Shown here piece by piece: positions 8,248-16,980 of a stretch of DNA of 64,000 bases. Within the stretch, counting starts at the first letter, position 1. Each line of letters opens with the position of its first letter. Source of the DNA: Smaragdicoccus niigatensis DSM 44881 = NBRC 103563 (GTDB lineage: Bacteria > Actinomycetota > Actinomycetes > Mycobacteriales > Mycobacteriaceae). The translations under genes and the position numbers were made by a program. The DNA lies in NCBI RefSeq assembly GCF_000380645.1, contig NZ_AQXZ01000013.1:124001-188000 (forward strand). Reading direction: 5' to 3'. The notes below the pieces were generated by a model, which saw nothing but the letters and a program-made list of their open reading frames with translations, had not been told where the DNA came from and ran no database searches.

Positions 8248-9965
8248 TGCGACGACCTGATTACGACGTCATCATCATCGGCGCCGGATTCGGTGGCCTC
8301 TGCGCGGCAATCAAGCTGCGCGAGGCCGGAATCGACAACTTTGTCGTGCTCGAGAAGGCCGATGAGGTCGGCGGCACGTGGCGCGAGAACACCTATCCAG
8401 GCGCGGCGTGCGACGTCATGTCACTGATGTATTCGTTCTCGTTCGCCCCGAATCCGAACTGGAGCCGCGGCTACGCAACGCAGCCGGAAATCTTCGAGTA
8501 CCTCAAGCACGTCACCGACAAGTACGACCTGCGTCGCAGCATTGTGTTCGGCGCGGAAGTGGTGGCGCAGCAGTTCGACGCCGATAGCGACATCTGGACG
8601 ATCACCGCCGCCGACGGACGAGAGTTCACGAGCCGCGTCGTGATCGCGGGTACGGGCCCACTGCACGTGCCGAAAATTCCGGCCCTCCCGGGGATCGAAA
8701 CGTTCCGCGGAACGTCCTTCCACTCGGCGCAGTGGGACCACTCGATCGACTTTCGCGGCAGGCGTGTGGCGGTCATCGGAACCGGCGCGAGCGCAGTTCA
8801 GTTCATCCCGCACCTGGTCGACCAGGCCGAGCACGTCACGGTCTTCCAACGGACGCCCGCCTGGGTGCTGCCCAAGCCCGATCGGCCAATCCCGGCTCTC
8901 GAACGGACCGCGTACCGACTCGTTCCGGGATTGCGCAAACTCGTCCGCTCGGGCATCTACTTGAGCCACGAGGCACTCACGGCGGCGTACCTCGAGCCCC
9001 GCTACATGACGGTGGTGCGTGCGCTCGCCCTCGCGCATTTGCGTCGACAGGTCCGCGATCCCGAACTGCGAGCCAAGCTCACCCCGAGCTACCAGGTCGG
9101 ATGCAAGCGCATGGTCCTCGACAACCGCTTCTACCCCGCGCTGCAGCACGACAACGCTTCGTTGGTGACCGAGCCGATCGCTGAGGTGACCCCGACCGGC
9201 ATCCGTTCTGCGGACGGTCGGGAACACCGGGCCGATGTCATCGTCTACGGCACTGGCTTCAATCTCGGGGGCCGACGGCCTCTCGTCGCCGAGGCCTACC
9301 TCGGGCTCGCCGTCCATGGATTCCCGAACTACTTCATGCTCATGGGCCCGAACACCGGTGTCGGCAACCAATCCGTCGTCTTCCTCATCGAAGCCCAAAC
9401 CCGCTACATCATGACGCTGCTCGAATCGATGCGCCGCGGCGAATCCACCCGCGTCGAGGTCAAAGCGCACGTCCAGGCCGAGTTCAACCGCGAGTTGCAG
9501 CGCCGATCTCAGGGCACCGTGTGGACCTCGGGCGGTTGCAAGAGTTGGTACCTCGATGCCGCCGGAGTCAATCGAGCCATCTGGCCGGCGCCGACACTGT
9601 CGTACTGGATGACCACTCGAAATCCCGACCTTCGCGATTTCGAGTTCACGACCCTCGAAGAACGCGACGACGACGACGAGTTCCACGGTCCAGCGTTGTT
9701 GGTCACGACAGATGGCGCCGAGCATCCGGTCGTCGCCCATCTCCTCGCGCTCTATCAGCCGATCGACAACGCCATCCGATGGTCCGGGCGAATCGAACCG
9801 TGCGCCGCACTCGCGGAGGTGCACACGGCGACGAATACCGCGGTCACACTGCGGATTCCCGGCAATCCCGAGGTTCGGGCCATGCTGACCGACTCGGACA
9901 CCTGGGGCGGCTCGCACATCGTCGGGAGCGGCACGTCGCCGTACCCGATCTACGCAACCCTCTGA
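8247..9965 (+). CDS. Baeyer-Villiger-type flavin monooxygenase with C-terminal DUF4873-like domain
   Basis: This 572-residue flavoprotein has the FAD motif GAGFGG at residues 12-17, the NADPH Rossmann motif GTGASA at 178-183, and between them F153-x-G-x3-H159-x3-W163-D, the Baeyer-Villiger monooxygenase fingerprint. The last 100 residues or so (from about 474), after the monooxygenase fold ends, form a separate domain resembling DUF4873 and read like a small beta-rich module. The ATG overlaps the previous stop by one base; an in-frame GTG three bases upstream is possible. It probably inserts oxygen next to a ketone, or acts as an N- or S-oxygenase, on the same substrate as its operon partners. 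Confidence 0.88.
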   Translation: MRRPDYDVIIIGAGFGGLCAAIKLREAGIDNFVVLEKADEVGGTWRENTYPGAACDVMSLMYSFSFAPNPNWSRGYATQPEIFEYLKHVTDKYDLRRSIVFGAEVVAQQFDADSDIWTITAADGREFTSRVVIAGTGPLHVPKIPALPGIETFRGTSFHSAQWDHSIDFRGRRVAVIGTGASAVQFIPHLVDQAEHVTVFQRTPAWVLPKPDRPIPALERTAYRLVPGLRKLVRSGIYLSHEALTAAYLEPRYMTVVRALALAHLRRQVRDPELRAKLTPSYQVGCKRMVLDNRFYPALQHDNASLVTEPIAEVTPTGIRSADGREHRADVIVYGTGFNLGGRRPLVAEAYLGLAVHGFPNYFMLMGPNTGVGNQSVVFLIEAQTRYIMTLLESMRRGESTRVEVKAHVQAEFNRELQRRSQGTVWTSGGCKSWYLDAAGVNRAIWPAPTLSYWMTTRNPDLRDFEFTTLEERDDDDEFHGPALLVTTDGAEHPVVAHLLALYQPIDNAIRWSGRIEPCAALAEVHTATNTAVTLRIPGNPEVRAMLTDSDTWGGSHIVGSGTSPYPIYATL

Positions 9966-9990
9966 GGCTCGAAACAACTGAGAGGCAGTA

Positions 9991-11361
9991 ATGGCCTACG
10001 TCATCACCCAGAACTGTTGCAACGACGCGGCGTGCGTCGCGGCGTGCCCCGTCGGATGCATCCATCCAACGCCGGATGAGCCGGGATTCGCGACTGCGGA
10101 AATGCTCTACATCGACCCGAAGACGTGCATCGATTGCGGAGCCTGTGCCGACGCGTGCCCGGTCGACGCGATCTTCCCGGAGAAATCCTTGAAGCCTGAG
10201 CACGCCGCCTACACCGAACTGAATTCGGAGTACTACGCCGGCAGGACGTTCAGCCCGACGTTTCCGACGAAAGCAGTGGAACGCCTCGTCACGTCTGACA
10301 ATGCACTCACCGTCGCGATCGTCGGGTCCGGTCCCGCCGGCATGTACACCGCCAAAGAACTCCTCCGGCATCCCGGCATTCGGGTCGAGATGTTCGAGCG
10401 GTTGAACCTCCCGCACGGGCTCATCCGGTACGGCGTTGCGCCCGACCACCCCGCGACGAAGTCCGTGGTGCGCCAGTTCCGTTGGTCGCCGGAGAAAGAA
10501 CGCAGGTTCCGGCTGAACGTCAACACCGAAGTCGGCAAGGATGTCAGTCACGACGAGCTCGTCGACCGATTCAATGCCGTCATCTACGCGCACGGCGCCT
10601 TCGGTTCACGCCGACTCGACATCCCGGGTGCTGAGCTCGAAAACTCCATCGGCGCGGGTGAGTTCGTCGGCTGGTACAACGACCATCCGGACTATCGAGC
10701 GGCCCCGATTTCGCTGTCCGGCAAGCGTGCCGTGATCATCGGAAACGGCAATGTGGCGCTCGACATGGCACGGATTCTGCTCACCTACCCGTTGGGCGAC
10801 AGCACGATTTCCGAGGTGGAGATCGTCGCTCGCCGGGGACCCGAGAACGCGGCGTTCACCACTCCGGAACTACTCGCTCTGACCCACATCCCAGGCCTCG
10901 ACGTCATCGTCGACCCGGCTGACCTGACGGGATCTCCCGGAGACCGGAAGATGCAACTGCTGAGAACGATCGCCGAAACCGTCCCCACGCCCGGTAGCCG
11001 GCGAATCATTCTGCGGTTTAATGCAACCCCCACCGAGATTCTCGGCGGTGGCCACGTCGAAGGGGTCCGCACGAGCGCCGGAATCCTCGACGCCAACCTC
11101 GTCATCCATGCCGTCGGATTCCACGGACGTGCCATCCCTGGCGTTCCCTTCGACAACGAACGGCACGTGATTCCGAACATCGCCGGCCGCGTAGTCGATC
11201 CATTGACCGGCGAGCCGCTTCCCGCCGTTTACACCGTCGGCTGGATCAAGCGCGGGCCGTCCGGCGTCATCGGCACGAACCGGACCTGCGCGCAGGAGAC
11301 AGTGGGCAGCCTGCTCGCCGACCAACGCGCGGGCGCGCTCGCCACACTCGTGAGGCGTTAG
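9991..11361 (+). CDS. Ferredoxin-fused ferredoxin-NADP reductase (FprB-type)
   Basis: The 456-residue fusion starts with a bacterial ferredoxin: Cys9/10, Cys15 and Cys19 in CCNDAACVAAC, then C46-x2-C-x2-C-x3-C56-P, which suggests one 3Fe-4S or 4Fe-4S cluster plus one 4Fe-4S. From about residue 105 it resembles adrenodoxin reductase/FprA, with GSGPAGMY (FAD) and GNGNVALDMARILL (NADP). Compared with FprA as remembered, it lacks the insert after the NADP motif and about 60 C-terminal residues. The gene sits 25 bases after the flavoprotein, with GAGAGGCAGTA as Shine-Dalgarno. It likely feeds NADPH electrons to the diiron oxygenase. Confidence 0.88.
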   Translation: MAYVITQNCCNDAACVAACPVGCIHPTPDEPGFATAEMLYIDPKTCIDCGACADACPVDAIFPEKSLKPEHAAYTELNSEYYAGRTFSPTFPTKAVERLVTSDNALTVAIVGSGPAGMYTAKELLRHPGIRVEMFERLNLPHGLIRYGVAPDHPATKSVVRQFRWSPEKERRFRLNVNTEVGKDVSHDELVDRFNAVIYAHGAFGSRRLDIPGAELENSIGAGEFVGWYNDHPDYRAAPISLSGKRAVIIGNGNVALDMARILLTYPLGDSTISEVEIVARRGPENAAFTTPELLALTHIPGLDVIVDPADLTGSPGDRKMQLLRTIAETVPTPGSRRIILRFNATPTEILGGGHVEGVRTSAGILDANLVIHAVGFHGRAIPGVPFDNERHVIPNIAGRVVDPLTGEPLPAVYTVGWIKRGPSGVIGTNRTCAQETVGSLLADQRAGALATLVRR

Positions 11362-11365
11362 CGCG

Positions 11366-12826
11366 CTATTGCAGGGCCGAACTCAGGCGCATCACGTTGT
11401 CGACGTACTTCTTGTGCGCGGGGCGGCGAGCCCATTCCTCTGACGTCAATTGCCGACTCATGGCGCGGTAGTCGTCCTCGACCTCGCGGAGGCGCTTGAC
11501 CACGTCTCCGCCGTACAACATCACCGAGATCTCATAGTTCAGCGCAAACGAGCGGAGGTCCATGTTGCTGGATCCCACGACCGCAACGTCGTCGTCGATC
11601 GTGAAGTGTTTCGAATGCAGGATCAGCGGCGCCGGGTAGCGATAGATGCGCACGCCGGCATCGAGCAACGCGCGATAGTAGGAGGCCTGCGCGTGCCCCA
11701 CCATGAACTGATCAGAGACCTCGCTGACGAATAGTTCGACGTCCACGCCGCGCTGCGCGGCGGTGGTGACGGCGTACAACAGCGACTCGTCCGGAACGAA
11801 ATACGGACTCGTGAGCGAGATCCGACGCGTCGCCGAGTAGATGAGAGTCGTGAACATGCGCAGATTGTTCTCGGCAACGTATCCCGGGCCGCTCGGAACT
11901 ACCTGGCAGGCGACGTCACCGACCGCATCGGGTTCCGACAACGGCAGCGGCAGGTTTGGGATCTCTTCGGTTTCGGTGTACCAATCTGCCGCAAAAACCA
12001 GGTTCAACGCGGGCACGACCGGCCCCTCACACCGGATCATGAGCTCGACCCACTTGCGACCGAGGCGATGATTTCTCGGCTTGTTGTACCCGGGCTCGGT
12101 GAGGTTCAGAGAACCCGTGAATCCGACCCGACCATCGACGACAAGAAGCTTGCGATGGTTGCGGAGATCCGGCCGCCGCCACCGGCGACGCAGCGGTCGG
12201 ATGGGCAGCATGACATGCCAGTCGATCTGGGTTTTGGAGAGACGCGACCGGAGGTCCCGATAGGTCGGGAGCGTGCGGGTGCCGAGGTGGTCGAACAACA
12301 GCCGGACCTTGACGCCGCGTTCGGTGGCCGCAACGAGCGCACGGAAAAAATCATCCGTTTCGTCGTCCCACGCCGCTATGTAGAACTCGACATGCACGAA
12401 ATCCGTTGCGGCATCGACGGCGTCGGTCATTGCCGCGAGGCACCCGCGATAGTCGTCGAGCAGGTCGACGCGATTGCTCCCGAGCACCGGCAGCGACCCG
12501 AGCCGGCGATTGAGACGAGCGACCGAGCTCAGGTAGTCCGGCGCATCCATGACACTCCGCGGCGACTCGACCATGCCGACGTGCTGCGCGATCACCTCGT
12601 GGGCTTTCAACTGGCGCTGCTTCCGTCGCTTGCCCAGTTCGGCCCGACCGAAAAGGTGGAAGGCGGCGAAACCGATGAATGGTTCGAACAGGATCAGCAT
12701 GAGCCACGCCAGCCCGGTCGACGGCTTCCGGTTTCCGGGGATCACGCCGAGAGCGATCAGGCGCAGCACCACTTGCAGCGTCACCAGGAGAACACCGAGC
12801 ACGACAGGCCAGTCAGTCAACGACAT
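11366..12826 (-). CDS. cls: Cardiolipin synthase, phospholipase D family
   Basis: The membrane enzyme makes cardiolipin from phosphatidylglycerol. Two N-terminal transmembrane helices (about residues 5-25 and 38-58) precede two PLD repeats. The HKD motifs are visible as NHRKLLVVDG and LHSKHFTIDD, each followed by a Gly-Ser-x-Asn motif. The ATG at 12826 is chosen; GTG 12841 and TTG 12847 in frame would add 5 to 7 residues. Its length (486 aa) is normal for the family. The gene converges on the oxygenase operon with 4 bases between the stops. Confidence 0.92.
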   Translation of the reverse strand: MSLTDWPVVLGVLLVTLQVVLRLIALGVIPGNRKPSTGLAWLMLILFEPFIGFAAFHLFGRAELGKRRKQRQLKAHEVIAQHVGMVESPRSVMDAPDYLSSVARLNRRLGSLPVLGSNRVDLLDDYRGCLAAMTDAVDAATDFVHVEFYIAAWDDETDDFFRALVAATERGVKVRLLFDHLGTRTLPTYRDLRSRLSKTQIDWHVMLPIRPLRRRWRRPDLRNHRKLLVVDGRVGFTGSLNLTEPGYNKPRNHRLGRKWVELMIRCEGPVVPALNLVFAADWYTETEEIPNLPLPLSEPDAVGDVACQVVPSGPGYVAENNLRMFTTLIYSATRRISLTSPYFVPDESLLYAVTTAAQRGVDVELFVSEVSDQFMVGHAQASYYRALLDAGVRIYRYPAPLILHSKHFTIDDDVAVVGSSNMDLRSFALNYEISVMLYGGDVVKRLREVEDDYRAMSRQLTSEEWARRPAHKKYVDNVMRLSSALQ

Positions 12827-12948
12827 CCCCCCGGCCGGCACGATCAAGAATGCAAAGGTAGAACCTCCACCCTACGGGAGCTGTTTCGGCAATCGAGCTC
12901 TGGCGACTCGTCGACAATGGGCGGCGGGATATCTGGAGAGGCTGCGGA

Positions 12949-13905
12949 ATGACCTCGTTCAGTCGGAAGGTCGCGATTGCGTTGGGAATAGGCGCGTTTG
13001 CCGTCGCCGGCTGCACCGTGGGACCTGCCGGCAGGTCCGACACTATTGACGTCGGAGTGTTGGTCATCACGATGTTCGAGGCAGAGAACCAGGTGTGGCG
13101 GACATACGAACAGTTACCTGACATCGTCGACGTCCCGGGCGTGCCCCAGGCCGTACGCTGCAATTCCCACAAGCTGTGCGTCGCCGAGACCGGCCAGGGC
13201 AAGGTCAATGCCGCCACGACGATGATGGCGATTCTGGGCAGCGGAAGGTTCGACTTCTCGCACGCGTATTTCCTCACCGCCGGGATCGCCGGCACCCCAC
13301 CGGACCGGGGCACCGTCGGCGGCGCCGCACTGGCCCGCTGGATTGTCGACTTCGACCTTGGGAACCACCTCGTCCCCGCCGACGCACCCAGTGTCCCGTA
13401 CGGATTCCGGCCGGTCGAGGACTACCGCACCGATGCCTACAAACTCGATTCAGCCCTGGTCGACAAGGCATTCGGCTGGGCGCAGAACGTGAAACTGGCA
13501 GATTCTCCCGAAGCGGTCGCCGAACGTGCGAATTACCCCGGCCAAGCTGGCCGCATACCCGAGGTAGTCCAGTGCGACACGATGACCGGGGACGACTTCT
13601 TCTCCGGCAAGCAGCTCTCCGACACGGCCGCCTACATCATGAACGTGCGAACCCAGGGTGCCGGGATCTATTGCACGACACAGATGGAAGACAACGCCAC
13701 CGCCGGGGCACTCGCCGCACACGGATACCTGAAGCGCTACCTGTCGCTACGCACCATGAGCAATTTCGATCAGCCCTACCCTGGGCAATCGGTGCTCGCA
13801 CACCTCGACGAGGCGAGCGGCGGATTCCCGGTAGCGCTCCAGAATCAGTACACCGTCGGGAAAGCGCTCGTCGAGCAGCTACTGAAGAATCCGCCCGCGA
13901 CCTGA
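12949..13905 (+). CDS. Purine nucleoside permease (NUP)-like lipoprotein
   Basis: A 318-residue secreted protein with a signal peptide and lipobox AVAGC (Cys22 is the predicted lipid anchor). The mature part resembles the NUP family described in fungal nucleoside uptake and found as lipoproteins or secreted proteins in many bacteria: VGVLVITMFEAE near the start, then VAETGQGKVNAATTMMAI and FLTAGIAGTPP, which are reminiscent of nucleoside phosphorylases. Transport is doubtful because there is no membrane domain; nucleoside binding or hydrolysis at the cell surface is as likely. GGAGAGG lies about 10 bases before the ATG. No partner gene is adjacent. Confidence 0.82.
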   Translation: MTSFSRKVAIALGIGAFAVAGCTVGPAGRSDTIDVGVLVITMFEAENQVWRTYEQLPDIVDVPGVPQAVRCNSHKLCVAETGQGKVNAATTMMAILGSGRFDFSHAYFLTAGIAGTPPDRGTVGGAALARWIVDFDLGNHLVPADAPSVPYGFRPVEDYRTDAYKLDSALVDKAFGWAQNVKLADSPEAVAERANYPGQAGRIPEVVQCDTMTGDDFFSGKQLSDTAAYIMNVRTQGAGIYCTTQMEDNATAGALAAHGYLKRYLSLRTMSNFDQPYPGQSVLAHLDEASGGFPVALQNQYTVGKALVEQLLKNPPAT

Positions 13906-13921
13906 GCGTGGCCGCGGGCGG
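13891..13921. terminator. Candidate bidirectional terminator between convergent genes
   Basis: A perfect 9-bp inverted repeat, CCGCCCGCG (13891-13899) and CGCGGGCGG (13913-13921), flanks the NUP stop codon and precedes the convergent CoA transferase stop. The loop is 13 bases and no T-tract follows, so the assignment is tentative. Confidence 0.45.
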
Positions 13922-13937
13922 GCGGATGAAGCGCTCC

Positions 13938-14750
13938 CTACCGCACCCCGTTGAGGGGTACGTCGTGCTCGGCCGCGAGTGCCTCGAGTTCGGCCTTCGT
14001 CTTGTCGGCGAAGAACGCGGCGAACTCCTCGTACGTTCCGCCTTCGCCGAAGACCTCGAGCGCACGCAGGAAGAAGTGCGGTTCCACGGCGCCCAGCGCC
14101 ACGTACCCGTCGGCGCACTTGTACAGGTTGTACATCGGCAACGCGCCGCCCAAGGGCGCATCGTCGCCGGTCACACCGTGGCGAACCGCACCTCCCGCAG
14201 CCGCAGCCGCATCCTCCAACGCAACGCGGTACGCAGCACCGGTTCCGGATGTCGTCCGCCGGACCAAGGCGGCCAGCGCAGCCGACACCGCCCGCTCGCC
14301 ACCGAGTATGTCCGCGATCGGAACCCTCGGCATGTGCGGCGGCGTGAGAATTCCGTGCACGGCCTGGTAGTTGAGATCGTGCCCCGGCACCTCCGCGCGG
14401 TCCCCCGGATGCCCCACGATTTCGATGAGCGAGAGCTGTGGAAACTGCTCGTGCGGTCGCGCCAGACCCAGCCGCTCGAGAGCCGACGGGCGCATCGATG
14501 TGATGAGAATGTCGGCATCCGACAGCAACTCGTCGAGCTTCGGCCGGTCAGCCTTCATGTCCAGAGTGACGACCGTCTGCCGAGCCGTGAGCTCGCTGTA
14601 CCAATCGGCGGCGGCCGCCGCGAGTGGATCGCCGGTCGGGGGTTCGACCTTGGTGACCGTCGCGCCCATTTCAGCCAGGCGTGAGGCGGCAAGCGGTCCG
14701 GGCAGGTTGATGGCGAGTGAAACGACCTTCACTCCTTCGAGCGGAAGCAC
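13938..14750 (-). CDS. CaiB/BaiF family CoA transferase (class III)
   Basis: This 270-residue protein resembles family III CoA transferases, which move CoA between carboxylic acids; related members (Amacr type) racemise 2-methylacyl-CoA. Visible features are the N-terminal VKVVSLAINLPGPLAA with AEMGATVTKVE, the LDMKAD segment and the YNLYKCADGY motif. It is shorter than full-length members (about 360-400 residues). GTG 14750 is chosen because AAAGGGGAG lies 6 bases upstream; a TTG at 14789 would add 13 residues without support. It follows the acyl-CoA dehydrogenase but is separated by a hairpin, so read-through may be partial. A role in branched-chain or sterol side-chain catabolism is inferred from context. 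Confidence 0.85.
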   Translation of the reverse strand: MLPLEGVKVVSLAINLPGPLAASRLAEMGATVTKVEPPTGDPLAAAAADWYSELTARQTVVTLDMKADRPKLDELLSDADILITSMRPSALERLGLARPHEQFPQLSLIEIVGHPGDRAEVPGHDLNYQAVHGILTPPHMPRVPIADILGGERAVSAALAALVRRTTSGTGAAYRVALEDAAAAAGGAVRHGVTGDDAPLGGALPMYNLYKCADGYVALGAVEPHFFLRALEVFGEGGTYEEFAAFFADKTKAELEALAAEHDVPLNGVR

Positions 14751-14788
14751 GTGCTCCCCTTTCGTTGAGAATTCGGCCCCTGACGACA

Positions 14789-14821
14789 ATCGCGGCAGCG
14801 CCTTGTGAGCACTGCCGCGAT
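14789..14821 (-). terminator. Hairpin after the acyl-CoA dehydrogenase gene
   Basis: A perfect 10-bp stem (14789-14798 against 14812-14821) with a 13-base loop starts 18 bases after the acyl-CoA dehydrogenase stop on the minus strand. It lies just before the Shine-Dalgarno of the CoA transferase gene. It may act as an intrinsic or partial terminator that lowers expression of the last gene. Confidence 0.55.
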
Positions 14822-14839
14822 CCTCGTTATGTCGGCCGC

Positions 14840-16099
14840 TTACAGGTTGAGCAGGCCCTTGGCCACGTGCGTGACCTGGATTTCGTTGCTGCCGGCGTAG
14901 ATCATGAGCGATTTGGCGTCACGCGCCAGCTGCTCGACGCGGTACTCGGCCATGTAGCCGTTGCCGCCGAACAACTGCACGGCTTCCATCGCCACATCGG
15001 TGGCAGCACGGGTCGAGTAGAGCTTCATCGCTGAGGCCTCGGCGAGCGTCGGAGTCTTGCCCTTGCGGGCGCTTTCCAGCGCCGAGAACACCATGTTCTG
15101 CACGTTGATCCGCGCAATCTCCATCTCCGCCAGCTTGAGCTGGATGAGCTGGAACTTGCCGATCTCCTGTCCCCACAGCTTTCGAGTCTTGGCGTAGTCG
15201 ACGCACAGCCGGTGACACTCGTTGATGATGCCGAGCGACAGAACTGCACATCCGACACGCTCGACCACGAACGAACTGCGCGCGCTCTCGCGGCCGTCAC
15301 CACCCTTGTGCTCCTCGGTCTCGCCGAGCAGACGATCCTTGGTCAGCCGGACGTTGTCGAAGAACAGCTCACCCGTCGGAGACGAGTGCATACCCATCTT
15401 CCGGAACGGCTTGCCCTGAGTGAGGCCAGGCATGCCCGCGTCGAGAACGAACGTGAGCACCTTGCGGTTCCGCTTCTCGCCGCCGTCTCCTTCGTCGAGC
15501 TTGGCGTAGACGACGATCGTGTCCGCGTACGGGCCGTTCGTGATGAACGTCTTCTGACCGTTGAGGATGTAGTCCTCACCATCGCGCTTGACGTACGTCT
15601 TCATCCCGCCAAATGCATCGGACCCGGAGTCGGGTTCGGTGATCGCCCACGCTGCGATTTTGTCGAGCGTGACCAGATCCGGCAGCCAACGCTCCTTTTG
15701 AGCGAGGGTGCCGCGCGCGGCGATGGTCGCTGCGCCCAGACCGAGACTCACGCCAACCGCAGCCACCATGCCGAGGCTCACGCCAGCGAGTTCGCTCGTG
15801 ATCAAGGCTGCGGCCGAGGCCTGCCCGGCGAGATCACCCATGCCGCCGGACTTCTTCTTTTCCGGCTTGGGTTCGCCGGAGGCGATGCGCTCGAGCTTGC
15901 GTCGCTCTTTCTCGAGCAAGCCCTTGATCGCTTCGCTCGCCATCGCGTCGAGGCCGAACTCCGCCCAGAACTTGCGCAGGATCGCATAGGGAGGGGTGTC
16001 CCCGTGCTCGAGTTCGTCGACGTGCGGCCGAACTTCCTTCTCGATGAACTCCCGAGCGGCATCGCGCATCAGGATGTCGGTTTCCGACCACTCGATCAT
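14840..16099 (-). CDS. Acyl-CoA dehydrogenase
   Basis: A 419-residue FAD enzyme that introduces a 2,3 double bond into an acyl-CoA. Recognisable family blocks are AWAITEPDSGSDAFGG (substrate/FAD loop), FITNGPYADTIVVYAK, and the C-terminal QLFGGNGYMAEYRVEQLARDAK with YAGSNEIQ. An insertion of about 25 residues rich in Lys and Gly (EPKPEKKKSGG, near residue 90) is unusual and probably a flexible loop. The ATG at 16099 overlaps the upstream SDR stop as ATGA, so the two are coupled. It belongs to the thiolase-SRPBCC-MaoC-SDR-ACAD operon, that is, a complete beta-oxidation set. Confidence 0.93.
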   Translation of the reverse strand: MIEWSETDILMRDAAREFIEKEVRPHVDELEHGDTPPYAILRKFWAEFGLDAMASEAIKGLLEKERRKLERIASGEPKPEKKKSGGMGDLAGQASAAALITSELAGVSLGMVAAVGVSLGLGAATIAARGTLAQKERWLPDLVTLDKIAAWAITEPDSGSDAFGGMKTYVKRDGEDYILNGQKTFITNGPYADTIVVYAKLDEGDGGEKRNRKVLTFVLDAGMPGLTQGKPFRKMGMHSSPTGELFFDNVRLTKDRLLGETEEHKGGDGRESARSSFVVERVGCAVLSLGIINECHRLCVDYAKTRKLWGQEIGKFQLIQLKLAEMEIARINVQNMVFSALESARKGKTPTLAEASAMKLYSTRAATDVAMEAVQLFGGNGYMAEYRVEQLARDAKSLMIYAGSNEIQVTHVAKGLLNL

Positions 16100-16965
16100 G
16101 GGAGCCTCGCGGAGATGTCGTCGATGAGCCACGGACCTTCGGTCTCGATGGTCTTGACGTCGTGCCAGCCGCCGAGCTCCGAGATGGCCTCGCCCTGTAC
16201 CGCGAACACCTTGCCCGTGATCGAGCAGAGGTCGCTCGCGAGATAAGCGACGAGCGGCGAGATGTTGGCCGGGCTGAACGCGTCGAACTCGCCCTCTTCG
16301 AGCGGTGCGGCGAAGATCGCGCCCATGCCGGGCGTCGCCAGGGTCAGACGCGTCCGAGCGATCGGCGCGATCGCGTTCGCGCGCACGCCGTAGCGCTCGA
16401 GTTCATCGGCGGCGACCTGGGTCAGCGCCGCGATGCCCGCCTTGGCGGCACCGTAGTTACCCTGTCCAGCGTTCGGAACGGTCGTTCCCGACGCGGACGC
16501 CGTGTTCACGATCGCAGCCCTGCGCTGACGGCCGGCCTTGGACTCTTCCTTCCAGTACTTCGCGGCGTGGTGAGTCGTCGCCGCGTGCCCCTTCAGGTGA
16601 ACCGCGACGACGGCGTCCCACTCGGCCTCCGTCATGTTCGGCATGAAGGCGTCGCGCAGGATTCCGGCGTTGTTGATGACGATGTCGAGACCGCCGAATT
16701 CCGCAATCGCCTGGTTGATCAGTGCCTCGGCACCCGCCCAGGTCGCGATGTTGTCGGTGTTCGCAACCGCCTTACCGCCCGCGGCGATGATTTCCTGTGC
16801 GACTTCGTGCGCCGGCCCGACGTCGACACCCTCGCCGGCGTTGCTGCCGCCGAGGTCGTTGACGACGACGAACGCACCTTCGCGGGCGAAGAGCAACGCG
16901 TGCTCACGACCAATACCGCGCCCAGCGCCGGTGATGACGGCGATCTTTCCTTCGAGTGCACCCAT
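16096..16965 (-). CDS. SDR family 3-hydroxyacyl-CoA dehydrogenase, MFE-2 type
   Basis: The 289-residue SDR has TGAGRGIG at about residues 12-19, the NDLGG segment that is characteristic of the peroxisomal multifunctional enzyme 2/17-beta-HSD4 group, NNAGILRD near 97, the catalytic Ser in NTASASG and YGAAKAG. Family knowledge and its place next to a MaoC hydratase suggest it oxidises the 3-hydroxyacyl-CoA made by that hydratase. AGGAG precedes the ATG, and the stop overlaps the next gene by 4 bases. Confidence 0.9.
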   Translation of the reverse strand: MGALEGKIAVITGAGRGIGREHALLFAREGAFVVVNDLGGSNAGEGVDVGPAHEVAQEIIAAGGKAVANTDNIATWAGAEALINQAIAEFGGLDIVINNAGILRDAFMPNMTEAEWDAVVAVHLKGHAATTHHAAKYWKEESKAGRQRRAAIVNTASASGTTVPNAGQGNYGAAKAGIAALTQVAADELERYGVRANAIAPIARTRLTLATPGMGAIFAAPLEEGEFDAFSPANISPLVAYLASDLCSITGKVFAVQGEAISELGGWHDVKTIETEGPWLIDDISARLP

Positions 16966-16980
16966 TCCATTGCTCCTGGT

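Noticed and set aside
8421-9977. Minus-strand open frame of 518 codons opposite the flavoprotein gene
   Set aside because: The plus strand has clear FAD, NADPH and BVMO motifs; the reverse frame has none.
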